This document shows, piece by piece, positions 37,953-48,429 of a stretch of 64,000 nucleotides of DNA. The stretch's first letter is position 1. Each line of letters starts with the position of its first letter. The notes under the pieces were generated by a model. It did no database searches and was not told where the DNA came from. It was given only the letters and a program-made list of their open reading frames with translations. This stretch comes from Coenobita brevimanus (taxonomy: Eukaryota; Arthropoda; Malacostraca; Decapoda; Coenobitidae), in NCBI GenBank assembly GCA_032717465.1, contig CM064732.1:34082455-34146454 (forward strand), in the 5' to 3' direction. Position numbers and translations under genes: made by a program.

Positions 37953-38562
37953 CCCCCCCGCTGCCGGCGACTTTAGCAACATTGACCCTCCCCTCCAAAG
38001 CCGACTGATTTTCGATTTTTGTTTACAGACTAGATAGATTAGGTTTGATGCGATACTCATAAAAAGGTCCAAATTGGTACTCACACAAGCCAGGAAGGTT
38101 GACTTAAGGCCCCTATCATGACCATGCCTATACGATGAAATATATGAGTAAATCCCATAGACTTCTTTCACTCCATAGGGGACCTGGCGGTTTCCTTTGC
38201 CATTTGGCCATGGTATACTGAAGTAAATGCTCTGGTGATACTCCCAGTGTGTCCTAGGACTGGGTGACCCAGTGCTGGTGGGGCAGGATGCACATTAGGT
38301 GACTCATATGACCTGCCATATTCAAAGCTTGACCTCTGGTATATATCTCCCACCTCTGCAATATCTCCCACTGGGTGACTCATTATGGTCTCCCATGATG
38401 CACCACATTCAAAAAAGCTGAATGCCTGGTAAATACTTCCAGCCTCTCTCAGTATTTCATTTTTTGCCAGTTTTTAAAATCCTAATCAGTTTAGGAACAG
38501 CTCTGGCACTGCCCACTGCTAAGGGGATGGACGTTCTTGAATGGCTTTGGCAGAGGGGTGGA
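37953..38562. mobile_element. TTAA-flanked MITE-like insertion in the gypsy RT
   Basis: Left edge TTAA then CCCCCCCGCTGCCGGCGAC. The right edge, reverse complemented, is TTGATCCACCCCTCTGCC, an imperfect match to the left end once small gaps are allowed. The left end also resembles that of the MITE at 41931 (CCCGCCCCATCCCGACGAC). Gypsy RT similarity stops at one edge and resumes at the other with only about four residues between, so removing the segment and one TTAA leaves continuous RT. The right target site has decayed (TCAA on the plus strand). Inside is a tandem duplication of about 105 bp (38265-38450) with no coding signal. Confidence 0.55.
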
Positions 38563-39560
38563 TCAACCCCACCTGTACTAAAAGGCTGTTTTCTTCTTAC
38601 CTTTCTCTGCAACCTTGACTTGGTGATGTCCTACTCTCACGTCTATGGCACAGAACCACTTGGCACATGACAGAGCATCCAGTAAGTCATCAATTCCTGG
38701 CAAGGGGTACACATCCTTCACTGTCACTTCATTTAGGGCTCGATAATTCCATACAGCACCTCACAGAGCCATCCTTCTTCCATATCAGAACAGATGTTGA
38801 TGTCAAAGGACTGCTGGACTTTTCTATCAATCCTTAACTTTGGAGATTCTCCATCACCCTCTCCATTTCTTGCCACTGAGCTGGCGCCATGCTCCAAGCA
38901 GGCTGTTTAATCGGGCAGTGATCCCAGGAGCCGGAACAATGCTTTAGCAGATCTGTGCATCCCAGGTTAAGGTCTCTGGTGGAAAAGTCGTTAGTAAACT
39001 TCACTAGCAGTTGCCTTAATTGCAGCACATGCGAGTCATTCAGGCACTGGCAACTCCTTGAAAACAGATCTTGTAAGTGGTCTGGCAGATTCCCATCTTC
39101 TTTGACTAAACTACTTTTACAGGCCTTCCACTGATGCCACTCAGGGTCCACTGTCTGGCACAGTCCCACAATTTCTCCCTCGTTGATCTTCTGTGTCTCA
39201 CGGGAGAAACTGGAAAGCACAACTGGCACTTCACCTGCCACTGTTTCCACCAAAGTCCTCACCACCATCACTTCGGCCTTCGTCTTGCACAGTCCAACAG
39301 GCTCCACCACCCCTAGACAGCTGTCAAAAGAGCCATTCACCTAGCACTGGAGCAGTAGTTCTTATCTTGGGGGTATCACGGTAATGCACAGCACCCACAC
39401 CTCACCACTAGAACTGGTATGTTTCACTGTTGTGATGGAAACCAACCTTCCTCAGACCTTAAGCTTCATGGAACAGAAGCCCAGCTCACATCCCATGGAC
39501 ATCAGATAGTCCAGACCAACAAGTCAAGGAGCCTCCATGTTGGCCGCATAGACTGGAACC
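38563..39560 (-). pseudogene. Gypsy protease end, linker and RT N-terminus
   Basis: The minus strand reads LVGLDYLMSMGCELGF (retropepsin end, near 39500). Then follow a spacer frame 39340-38834 with VVLSSFSRETQ and CLNDSHVLQLRQLLVKFTND, HCPIKQPAWSMAPAQWQEM, and after frame breaks a degenerate W/C-D-YRALNEVTVKD-like segment with YPLPGIDDLLDAL (38740-38680). It ends KTAF near 38590, next to the insertion. The order matches PR-RT in gypsy elements. Confidence 0.78.
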
Positions 39561-39849
39561 ATAGCCTCTTGCTTTGCCATTTCAATCTAGACATCCATGG
39601 ATATCCTCAGTTTTACTCAGTGCCCAGTTACACCATTCATTTTTTTTTTAACTCATGCAGATTCCGATGACAGAACATATCAGGCCTTACAAAAGTCTGC
39701 TCTGAGGACGAATCATTCACCTGGGAACACCTCTTGCTGTCTATTCTTCCAGCTACTCACACACTGTCAATTGAAGAATTCTTGCATTTCCTCAGTGGTG
39801 GGGCTAATTGTGAAAAACCAGCTGGTTTTTGCCTCTTAACACCAGCCTT

Positions 39850-40160
39850 TACTAGCTTTCTGCTTCTTTCTTGTCTTTTGCAGCCTTCTTCTTATCCTCC
39901 CTTTTCTTATTTGGATAATCAAAACTAAAGTGTCTCACCTCACCACATGTTCAACACCTTTTGTTGCCATCATAGGTTTCATTGCACTGCTCTGTTCTTG
40001 CTCCTTCTTCCATTTGTAACAACTCTTCTTGTGCCCTGGCTTCTAGCAGAACCAGGAACCTACCCTGATTTTCTCCTGTTCCCTCTTCAACTTATAGCAG
40101 TGCTCTTTCCTGTGTCCTGGCTTCTTACAATACCAGCAACTTCCTTAAAATTTCTCTGCT
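39850..40160 (-). pseudogene. Gag nucleocapsid region with zinc knuckles
   Basis: One intact C-x2-C-x4-H-x4-C knuckle reads CWYCKKPGHRKEHC (about 40140-40100 on the minus strand). A second, with its first Cys lost and a stop in place, is WFC*KPGHKKSC (about 40050-40010). A third, with its last Cys changed, is TCGEVRHFSFDY (about 39955-39920). Lys-rich sequence follows. Three knuckles ahead of protease indicate a gypsy Gag nucleocapsid. All but the first are damaged. Confidence 0.78.
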
Positions 40161-40999
40161 TCACATACCTGCCCCTTTTATGCCTTGTATCCTCCACTAC
40201 GTCCTGCCTGCAAACTGGAAGTACTGGACCTGACATAGGACTCATATTCCAGAGCCCTGGCTAGTGCTTCTTGCATACTTCTTTTTTGTGCCTGCTTCAC
40301 TTACACTTTCAACTCTGCACTATCACGAACATCAATGAACTGGTCCCTCAGAAGAAGAGCCAACAGATTATGTACTGCTCCAGAGAATGCCTTGTGCACC
40401 ATATTCTCCAGGTCATGAGCAAGCTGCCAAAGGGAATCTTGCTCTGCAAACCTTAGTCTGGTACATGGTCCCATATCTGTGCTCCAGTACTTCTAGTGGG
40501 GACTGATAGCTGTTCCTTTCCTCCACTGACATTTGGCCAAGAATCTCCATTGTGGTAACCTTGAGGTTTGTTGCAAGCTGCACTGTCTCTGCCTATTATC
40601 CCAACCATTCTGGTCAGCAAGTAACTCAAACTGCACATGGTAAGCTTCCCAAGATACTTTATCGTGAAATTCCCGAGGTTTCTTTTTAATTTGAACCTAT
40701 TATAGCTATGCACTTCACTGGGTTGGAGCATAAAACTGGGACATCATAATTAAGTCCAGGACTTGAAACCTCTACATTCTGATTATTTAGCCCTGTAAAG
40801 CTACCTTTAGATGCTTGAGATTCGTCGAGATTGACCATATACTGTGCATTTTTAACATATGCTCACTCTACACTAACCTGAGGCTCACTAGTGCAAGTTT
40901 TCTCTACAGCCTCTATTCTCTCACTAATTATCTTCAGCTGGATGTCTACATGCTGTTTGCACTCTATCACGTTATTGCCCACCTCATGCTTCTGCTGTA

Positions 41000-41439
41000 G
41001 AAGCTCAGTGTACACTTCCTTCTTCAATTATTTCCTGTTCTTCCATCATTTCCAGCATGAAAGCATCTAGCTGTCATTGCATCCTTAGTTGCAGCTCCTG
41101 TTGCTCCTGTAATGTCTCTTGAAGCCATTTATATCGTTCTTTCTGTTTTTCACTTTATGCTTGGAGTTGTTCTGAGTTTTTCTCTCCTTCACTTTGTGAT
41201 TGCAGTTGTTCATTGAGTTCTTTCTGTCCGTCCCTTTGTGCTTGTAGTTGTTCACTGAGTTCTTTCTTGAACTCTTTCTGTCCTTCACTTTGTGCTTTTA
41301 GTGGTTCACTGAGTTCTTTTTGTCCCTCCATTTATGCTTGTAGGTGTTCACTTTGTGCTTGTGGAAACTTCATGATTGCAGCCAGAGACACTTCCTCTTT
41401 CCTAGCTTGGCTTCTCGTCTGTACACCTTTCGCCTCCAT
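41000..41439 (-). pseudogene. Gag N-terminal coiled-coil repeat region
   Basis: The likely start is the ATG at 41439 (minus), which opens MEAKGVQTRSQARKEEV. It is followed by Q/E/K-rich repeats around the core GQKELSEQLQAQ (variants ELSEPLKAQSEGQK, ELNEQLQSQSEG), with in-frame stops where CAA or CGA codons would be expected. Heptad-like spacing of Leu suggests a coiled coil. Its position just inside the 5' LTR supports a Gag start. Most stops look like single C-to-T changes. Confidence 0.6.
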
Positions 41440-41492
41440 GTCGAGGATTTGACTCACAGCAGCACTTCTCTATCCCAGCTCCTAACACCACT

Positions 41493-41930
41493 TGTTATGT
41501 CCTCATCCCTCACTGCCACAGGCTCCAACAGCAGTAGTTCAGTAAAAGAAGGATGTTGCCCAGTGAATTGTTCTTAATTGGGTCAGCCTTTCACTGTGCA
41601 CAAGATTAACTCAGGCTTCGTAATAACACAGGCTTCTTACATTTGTTGACTTTATTTTCCAAATAATTACACCGTCTGCTTAACAACTTCCAAAGCTACA
41701 CTGACAAGCCAAGGCCACAAGTAAAACTGACTGAAACTCCCTTATTCTCTCCCCCGTCCATTTATAATCTCCTTTGTTACTGGAGTTTTCTGGGTACTCC
41801 TAGTGGCAACAGTTCTAATTCTGAGACAGGAAAAATATTCCAAAGCATTCTTACGTTACATAGCACTCCAAGTGCCTTATCATGCAAAATGAATTTGTTA
41901 TGAATATTACATAATCTGACAATCATTTAA
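41493..41930 (-). repeat. 5' LTR of the minus-strand gypsy element (main part)
   Basis: Homologous to 34613-35025 over its length. It is interrupted at 41930 by the 758-bp MITE and resumes for 14 bases at 42693-42706. Confidence 0.88.
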
Positions 41931-42688
41931 CCCGCCCCATCCCGACGACGTATGGGTACGTCACCACGATTTGCATTTGCCAGTCCCGGCGACGTACCAG
42001 TACGTCGTGCAATTGCAAGGTACCTAATTTGCACAATTTTCAATTTTCGCACGTGATTTTTCGTATGTATACACGGGACACCTTGCTCTATTCCTGTACA
42101 AGATACCAAGCAGGGACAATGCCTTACACTGCATAACCTCCCCCCTCCCCCCCTCACGCCATTGTCTTGGCAAAGGACCTGTTACCAGTGACCTGGCTAA
42201 TAAAGTTATTCAGGGCCAGAGTGATTCCCCAATCGATGACAATGTGGAGGACAATGTTTACATAGCATTAGAAGAAGAAACAGCCAGAAATAATGATCAG
42301 GTAGTGTGGCAAAAATAGGTCAGGTATGGTGATTAGTTAGTGAGTGAAACAATGCTTATAATGCCCTTATTACTGCTTGAAAACCAATATACTGTCATAC
42401 TACATATACATTCGTACCAAGTAAATAAATAAATACCGTTTATGAGTGGATAAAATAGTTACCCTCCCATAGAACTCGTTTTCTTTGGTGCCAGCATGTT
42501 AGAAAACCCACTCAGGTAAGGAGGAACTCCTACCTGGATTGGGCACTTTAAACCTCAGGTGAGCGATTTCTCTATGAATTTTCGATGTTTCTCACCAAAA
42601 GCGAAGGTTTTAGCCAAAAAAAAAAAAATCGAAAATACCTCGGGACTGGGGGATGTCGGAGGTGTGGAAAACCTCGGGACGTGACGGG
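41931..42688. mobile_element. piggyBac-like MITE, 758 bp, TTAA target duplication
   Basis: TTAA lies at 41927-41930 and at 42689-42692. Terminal inverted repeats: the left end is CCCGCCCCATCCCGACG and the right end, reverse complemented, is CCCGTCACGTCCCGAGG (13 of 17 identical). Sub-terminal palindromic GACGTAxxxGTACGTC words recur at 41944-42019. The sister LTR at 35021-35041 has the empty site. No transposase is present; a short acidic frame (42190-42318, DSPIDDNVEDNVYIALEEE) could be a transposase remnant or chance. CCC-starting ends plus TTAA place it in the piggyBac superfamily. Confidence 0.8.
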
Positions 42689-42859
42689 TTAAACAAAACA
42701 TTATAGAAAAAATAAGAATTACTAGATTACTATAAATAATATAGTTGAATAATAAGATGATATAATATGAATAGCAGGTGGCCACAGTACTAACTAGAAA
42801 GCATTCAGAGAGCGCCAATGTCATTGCCATTACAAGGACCCGGATCCGTGGATATAGAC

Positions 42860-43200
42860 TCAAAATCCAGATCCGGATCCGTCCCGGAACTTTTTATCAA
42901 TTCATTTTTGGTACATGGCTCACCTTTGCCAAAAAAATTCATTAAAATTCAATTGGAACTTTTGGAGGTATTGTGCGGAATACTCAGGATCCAGATCCAG
43001 ATCCATTCCCAAATTTAATTATTTCTTCCTTGGTCCATGATCCATCCTCCCACAAAATTTCATCAAAATCCGTTCTTAACTTTTTAAGTAATCCTGCTAA
43101 CAGACAGACGGACAAAGAAACAAACAAGCAGAGAAGAAGAAAAAAAAAAAAACGCCGACGAAAACATAACCCCATTCGCGAGGTAATAATAAGGATATAC
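42860..43200 (+). repeat. Dispersed repeat: two diverged ~120-bp ATCCAGATCC units and a CAGACAGAC end
   Basis: Units starting near 42866 and 42984 share ATCCAGATCCRGATCC, TTGGT-CATG and AAAATT-CAT-AAAAT, and end in AACTTTT. They are followed by AGTAATCCTGCTAACAGACAGACGGACAAA, an A-run, ACGCCGACGAAAACATAACCCC and GAGGTAATAA. This end sequence resembles one I have seen in interspersed repeats of many invertebrates. The element class is not clear to me. Confidence 0.55.
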
Positions 43201-43794
43201 TAAGACAACAAGAAAATATGCAAGTTAAAGTCAAATGGTAAATGAATAAGATAATAAGTCCATGTGAAATACAGTGTCAGGGAATAAAATAAAATGCAAT
43301 AAATGGCCACACAGAATGAGGATGGTAATCTCATCAGCTAACGATTTAATGAATAAGAGTAAAATACTGTATATTGGGTAACAAAGAAAAATAATCGGTG
43401 AATATACAAGTGTAAATACTCGAATAACATGATAGTATGACTAACATTGAGACTGATCCATTACTGTAGTAAATAAAATTATATTCAATTACTCATATAT
43501 TGTATACTTTTATTTCATGATATGTAGAAGGACATGTGAAATTGTCTCAAAATTTCAAGCTGAGCAGGAGTGTACTTCATAATAAAGTCGCTAAAATGCC
43601 TTCTTATAGCCGAAACTGAATTTAACCTAATAATCAGGTGATAAACAACGGACATGGTAAATCAACTCAAAATTTCAAGCTTAGCAACGTTGTATTTCAG
43701 AAAAAAGAAAAAAGAAAAATCGTTCATAGTTCTCCAAGAGCAGGTACTGGAACTTTCCTCCAATGAGAAAAAAAAAAAAGTTCCCCCAGGATAT

Positions 43795-43940
<146 letters not shown>

Positions 43941-44586
43941 GATATATTATTGGATCAGCAAAAGTATGTGGGAGAAGGTCATAACTGTCTTAGCTCCTCC
44001 CTCTTGGCTAAATAAATGCAGTAATGTTGCTGTACCCAGGATACTCGTATATGTATTGTGTAGAAATTGAAAGTTAGTTCATGATTATTGTCCAAAGCTT
44101 TTCTTTCTTTCTTTTTTTTTTTTTTTTTTTTTTTAAGGACAGAGGAATAACATAATCTTGCAGCAGTCATGACAAAGTACCAAAGCATCGTCCTGCCTTG
44201 CCAGTGCTTATGTGAACGATGTGATCCAAATAATCCATCATAATGCAGAAGGAAATGAAGGGTTTTGATTGCATCGCTGACATTTTTTTCGTCGCGCCAG
44301 CTCAAGTATTTGTGCTAACACCAAATAATTATATTCAGATATGCGTGAGTATGGAAACCATATATTGTTAGAACTGCCTCTGTTACTCCTTTTTGGACGT
44401 GTTGCTCTAATTTTATATTTTGGTCATTTCAAGATGGCTGGATTCATTTCAGATGTTTGATAGTCATTTACAAACTCAATGCGAAAGTAAGATTTTTCCC
44501 TACAGTATTCATTTACTTATCAGTCCTTCGAGGAAGGATGGTATCGTTTTCTGCACCTCGCTCTATACCGTTGCACGAAAATCAGC

Positions 44587-44587
<1 letters not shown>

Positions 44588-44661
<74 letters not shown>
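44588..44661. repeat. (GT)n microsatellite at the 3' edge of the CR1-like LINE
   Basis: About 36 GT units on the plus strand. They abut the sequence whose minus-strand reading ends AATTAGGTAAGAAC, the presumed 3' end of the LINE. Confidence 0.95.
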
Positions 44662-44663
<2 letters not shown>

Positions 44664-47142
44664 CTTACCTAATTGTATCTTTACAGGAATGAGTAGCTCG
44701 TACTGTCTCGTGTCTTAAACCATTTTTGTCATACATCTTTTTTAAATTTATGAAATGTTTTGGCACACAGTATTTCATTCGGTAGTGCATTCCACTGATC
44801 AACTGCCCTGTTTGGGAAACTAAATTTCCTTACGTCTTTATCGCCTCTCTTTTTATGCAGTTTATTGCAGTGTCCTCTTGCTGATGCTTACCCATAGCTT
44901 ATATATTATGTCTATTTTTTCTTTCCCTGATATGCATTTATATAACATAATCATGTCACCTCTTTTCCTTCCCGCCTGTAGTGTTGGCAGATTCAGTTTT
45001 TCTAGTCTTTCTTCATAGCTTAGATCCCTTAAGCTTGGTATCCATCTTGGAGTGACCCTTTGAACTTTTTCAATCTTATCTATGTGTTTCCAGAGACGTG
45101 GATTCCTGACTACTGATGCATACTCCAGGGTTGGTCTGATGAAAGATGTTATTATCTTCCTCAGCATGTCTTCATTTCTGTATGTGAATGCTATTCTCAC
45201 ATTTGCAAGCAGTGTATACTTATGTTCCGTACCTTCTCACTTACGTGGTCAGCCGGAGATAGTCTGTTATTGATAATCACACCTAAGTCCTCTCTTTCTG
45301 ATATGTGTAGGGTTTTACTTCCTAACTTATAATCCCAATCTGGTCTTTTTCCACTTTTACCAGCCTAGATTACATGACACTTGTTCACACTGAATTCCAT
45401 TGCCATGTATTGCTCCATTCATGAAGTTTATTTAATTCTTCTTGTAGCTCTTTGCAAGAGTCTGTGTTAATAATTCTCCTTTGTATTTTTGCATCATCAG
45501 CAAACATATTTAAATAGCTTTCATTTCCAGTGTTACTATCTATATCATTTATATACACTAAAGAACATATTTGGTGCCAGCACTGAGCCCCTATGGAACT
45601 CCGCTAGTCACTTCCCTCCATGATGAGTAATTTCCTCTTAGTACTGTCCTCATTTCCCTTTTTCTGAGAAAATATTGCATCCAACAGTACAGTTTGCCTC
45701 GAATTCCTCCTTGATGGTACAGTTTCCATAAAAGTCTTTGATACGGTACTCCGTCAAATGCTTTCTTGAAATCTAGATAGATAATGTCCACCCATCCTTC
45801 TCTTTTCTGTAATGTTCCTGCAACTCTGTCATAGTAGCTCAATAGATTAGTAACACATGATTTTCATTTTCTGAAAGCAAACTGCCTTTCTGTTATCATC
45901 TTTTGTTCTTCTAGATGGTTTACCCAAACTTTTCTTATCAGCTTTACCAATATCTTACAACACTGGTTAGTGATACTGGTCGGTAGTTGAGTGGATTTCG
46001 TCTATTCCCTTTCTTGAATAAGGGAACCGTGTTTTTTTTGTTCCAAATATCAGGTAATTTACCCTGACTCAAGAATTCCTTGAATGTTAAGGATAATGGT
46101 CTACTTAACTCCTTTGCACGTTCGTGTAGCACCCAACATGAAATTTCTTCTGGACCATTTGCTTTTCCTTTGTCTAATTTACTAAACTCATCTTGTATTT
46201 CTTTTTCTGATATTTGTATATTTGGTAATATGTTTGGGCATGCATGTTCCATATCATTCCTCTCAAAATTATTTTCTTCTGTAAAAACTGATTGAAAGTT
46301 TTTTTTTTTTAGTGCTTCACAAATATCTTCCTCTTGTGTATAGAGGATCCCTTCATCCGTAATGGATTGTATTTTATCTTTTACTTTGGTTTTGCTTCGG
46401 ATATAGCTGTAAAACAGCTTCGGTTGATCACTACTTTTATTTATGATGTCTTCCTCAAACAGTCTTTGGGCCTCTCTCCTTATTCTTGTGTATTTGTTTC
46501 TTGCTTGTTTATAGTTGTTCTATGCCCTCTCACCATTGTGTCTTCTGTATCTATTCCATAACAAGTCTCTTTTTTTTTTTTTTTAACTTTTACATTCTTT
46601 ATTAAACTATTTTATTTTTATTTCTGCTTCTTTGTGTCGAGGGACGAAATTTTGGACTCTTATTTCATAAAATTCACAGAATTTTCTATATACAACATTT
46701 GAATCTTGTCCTCTAAGCTCTTTTTCACAATCTGTTTCTAAGAAGTTTTTCTTTAGGTCATGATAGTTGCCCTTTTTGTAGTTAAAGCTCTTTTTGTAAC
46801 TTTCATTACTATTAACTATGTCATATGCAATCCTAAATATGTAATTTAATACTACAGGGTCACTTTTGCCGAATGGAGGGTGATACATAATATTGTCAAT
46901 ATAATTTTCTTACCTCGTAAATATTAGATCTAGTACTGGTGGTACGTCAAGTTCTCTTTTTCTGCTGCTTTCTTTTACATGTTGTTAGGAGAAACTCCGG
47001 CACAAGGTCCAGAAGCTTTTGGTCCCAACAGCTTTCCTGGCATTTTATATCAAGAGTATTCCAACTTACATTTTTACTGAAATCTCCAGTTAGTATAATT
47101 CTTTCAGATTTCTCTTCCATTCTATGTGGTAATGCTATGTAG

Positions 47143-47143
<1 letters not shown>
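44662..47143 (-). mobile_element. CR1-like LINE, 5'-truncated
   Basis: On the minus strand: the end of an AP endonuclease (IILTGDFSKNVSWNTL, near 47100-47060), then VPPVLDLIFTR and HPPFGKSDPVVLNY (47-46.9 kb), then RT to about 44860, and a 3' non-coding part of about 200 bases. RT motifs and the C-terminal RDLSYEERLEKLNLPTLQ identify the CR1/L2 group. Several stops and frame breaks are present. The element is bounded on both sides by GT arrays (44588-44661 and 47145-47210). Confidence 0.85.
44862..46888 (-). pseudogene. CR1-like endonuclease end and reverse transcriptase
   Basis: Segments in order on the minus strand: HPPFGKSDPVVLNYIFRIA (46888 down, endonuclease end), IQDEFSKLDKGKANGPEEI and LNYRPVSLTS (46252-45944, RT start). 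Then come IIYLDFKKAFDGVPYQRLL (motif A, 45780), SGVP (motif B start, 45595), LNMFADDAKIQRR (motif C, about 45510), RNEDMLRKIITSFIRPTLEYAS and RDLSYEERLEKLNLPTLQAG (45200-44862). The catalytic Asp residues are present. Frame breaks near 45940, 45590 and 45370 disable it. Confidence 0.85.

Positions 47144-47144
<1 letters not shown>

Positions 47145-47210
<66 letters not shown>
47145..47210. repeat. (GT)n microsatellite at the 5' edge of the CR1-like LINE
   Basis: About 33 GT units, in the same phase and orientation as the array at the other end of the LINE. Confidence 0.95.
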
Positions 47211-47211
<1 letters not shown>

Positions 47212-47662
47212 CATTAACTCCTCCTAGGCTATTTCATTGACTTGAATGAGTTTCATAGCTGAGTTCGTCTGGTTATTGGGAAGGTCCTCCATTATATACA
47301 ATTTTCTTAAAGTGATTTTTAGGGGGAGGCAGTTAAGGCCACGTAAAACTCAAGGCCTTAGCCTAAGTGAGCATCGCACCTAATAAGAGCAGGTGAATCA
47401 ATCGTCTGTCAGGTCTGTTTCGTCAACAGACGAGTAGATCCTGTTAGAATGTCAGTATACTAACCTGTATTTCCGTTTCTACTCGCATTGCTCGCTGTTC
47501 TGAAAAAGCTAAAATGTTCAGTGCGTACAGTGACGATCCCAAGTTTTTCTACCTCTCTACCCCTTGGTGGGAGAAGAAGTTGTACCCTGGACTCTGATCA
47601 GTTCTGAGATATTTGGGGAGCATAATCCCCATCCCCCAAGTAATTGATTGGGGGTCAGCTCC

Positions 47663-47695
<33 letters not shown>

Positions 47696-48420
47696 AATCT
47701 TCCCAGATGAGTTTGTTCTGTAAGGTAATGCATTGTATACCGTTTTCTAACTATGATTTCCAGTTGAGTCAAGCCCCTTCGCGAAATTAAAAATTTTCAT
47801 AACTTGCGAGAGGGGGGCAGATATGGCTCTGATGTCCTAGAACATGTTATAGAATGGGCTCTCGTGTGAAGCAGGGGATTTGAGCAGAGTGGTCCTCCCC
47901 AATGATTATGGAGGGGTCTGGCCCCCCTCCCAAAAATAAAAAACGGTCAGCAATAGGGGAATGTGTGTACATGGATTTCAATGAAAATTGCATAAATATA
48001 GCAGGACTAGATACACAGTTTCCATGTTTTCACTGAATGCACAGGAAGAACCAGAACATCTACTTAATTTATTAACTTATCTATTTTTGTTGCTACTGAC
48101 TACCCACAGCAATGTGTCATGCAAGTTAACTACATCAAATGCTGACAAGTGTACCATAAATCGTCAGAAATCAGCCCTATCAGAATGAGTTAATTTGAAC
48201 TGTGGTTCCAACTCTTTTTCTGCCTGTTACCCAATTTGACATAATACATCAAGCCTGTTACCCCCATTCACAAAATTGTGTCAATATTCATATCCATTGC
48301 ATAGATTAGAACCCTAGATACGTTTTTTTTTTTTTTAGCACCTTTGAACATTTCACATCTTTATCAAGAACACAATCACAATCAGTTAATGGGATGGCTG
48401 GAGTTTCATCTTAGCAACTA
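47211..48420. other. No recognised gene; poly-A/T runs
   Basis: Contains G-rich words (GGGGGAGGCAG, TTGGGGGTCAG) and a 32-base A run at about 47662-47693. The passage 47530-47940 has the look of a dispersed repeat (CCCCTTGGTGGGAGAAG ... GGTCTGGCCCCCCTCCC), but I cannot place it. Confidence 0.4.
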
Positions 48421-48429
48421 GTTGGGGAA

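Larger units (their letters stand above)
34613..42706 (-). mobile_element. Ty3/gypsy-type LTR retrotransposon, complete but decayed, with nested insertions
   Basis: LTRs of about 430 bp flank the internal region (3' LTR at 34613-35041, 5' LTR at 41493-42706 after removing an inserted MITE). On the minus strand the order is a gag-like coiled-coil protein, zinc knuckles, the retropepsin end, RT, RNase H, zinc H2C2 and integrase. Both LTRs begin TGTTAC/TGTTATGTCCTC and end ACAAAACATTATAG on the plus strand. Next to the 5' LTR the sense strand reads TGGTGTTAGGAGCTGGG, a plausible tRNA primer-binding site. Stops and frameshifts occur throughout. Two MITEs (37953-38562, 41931-42688) and an inverted protease fragment (36259-36460) have been added. 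Confidence 0.88.

Noticed and set aside
41150..41360. A CRISPR-like array (repeats of about 50 bases)
   Set aside because: Repeats are diverged, have no constant-length unique spacers, and translate in frame as the Gag coiled coil.
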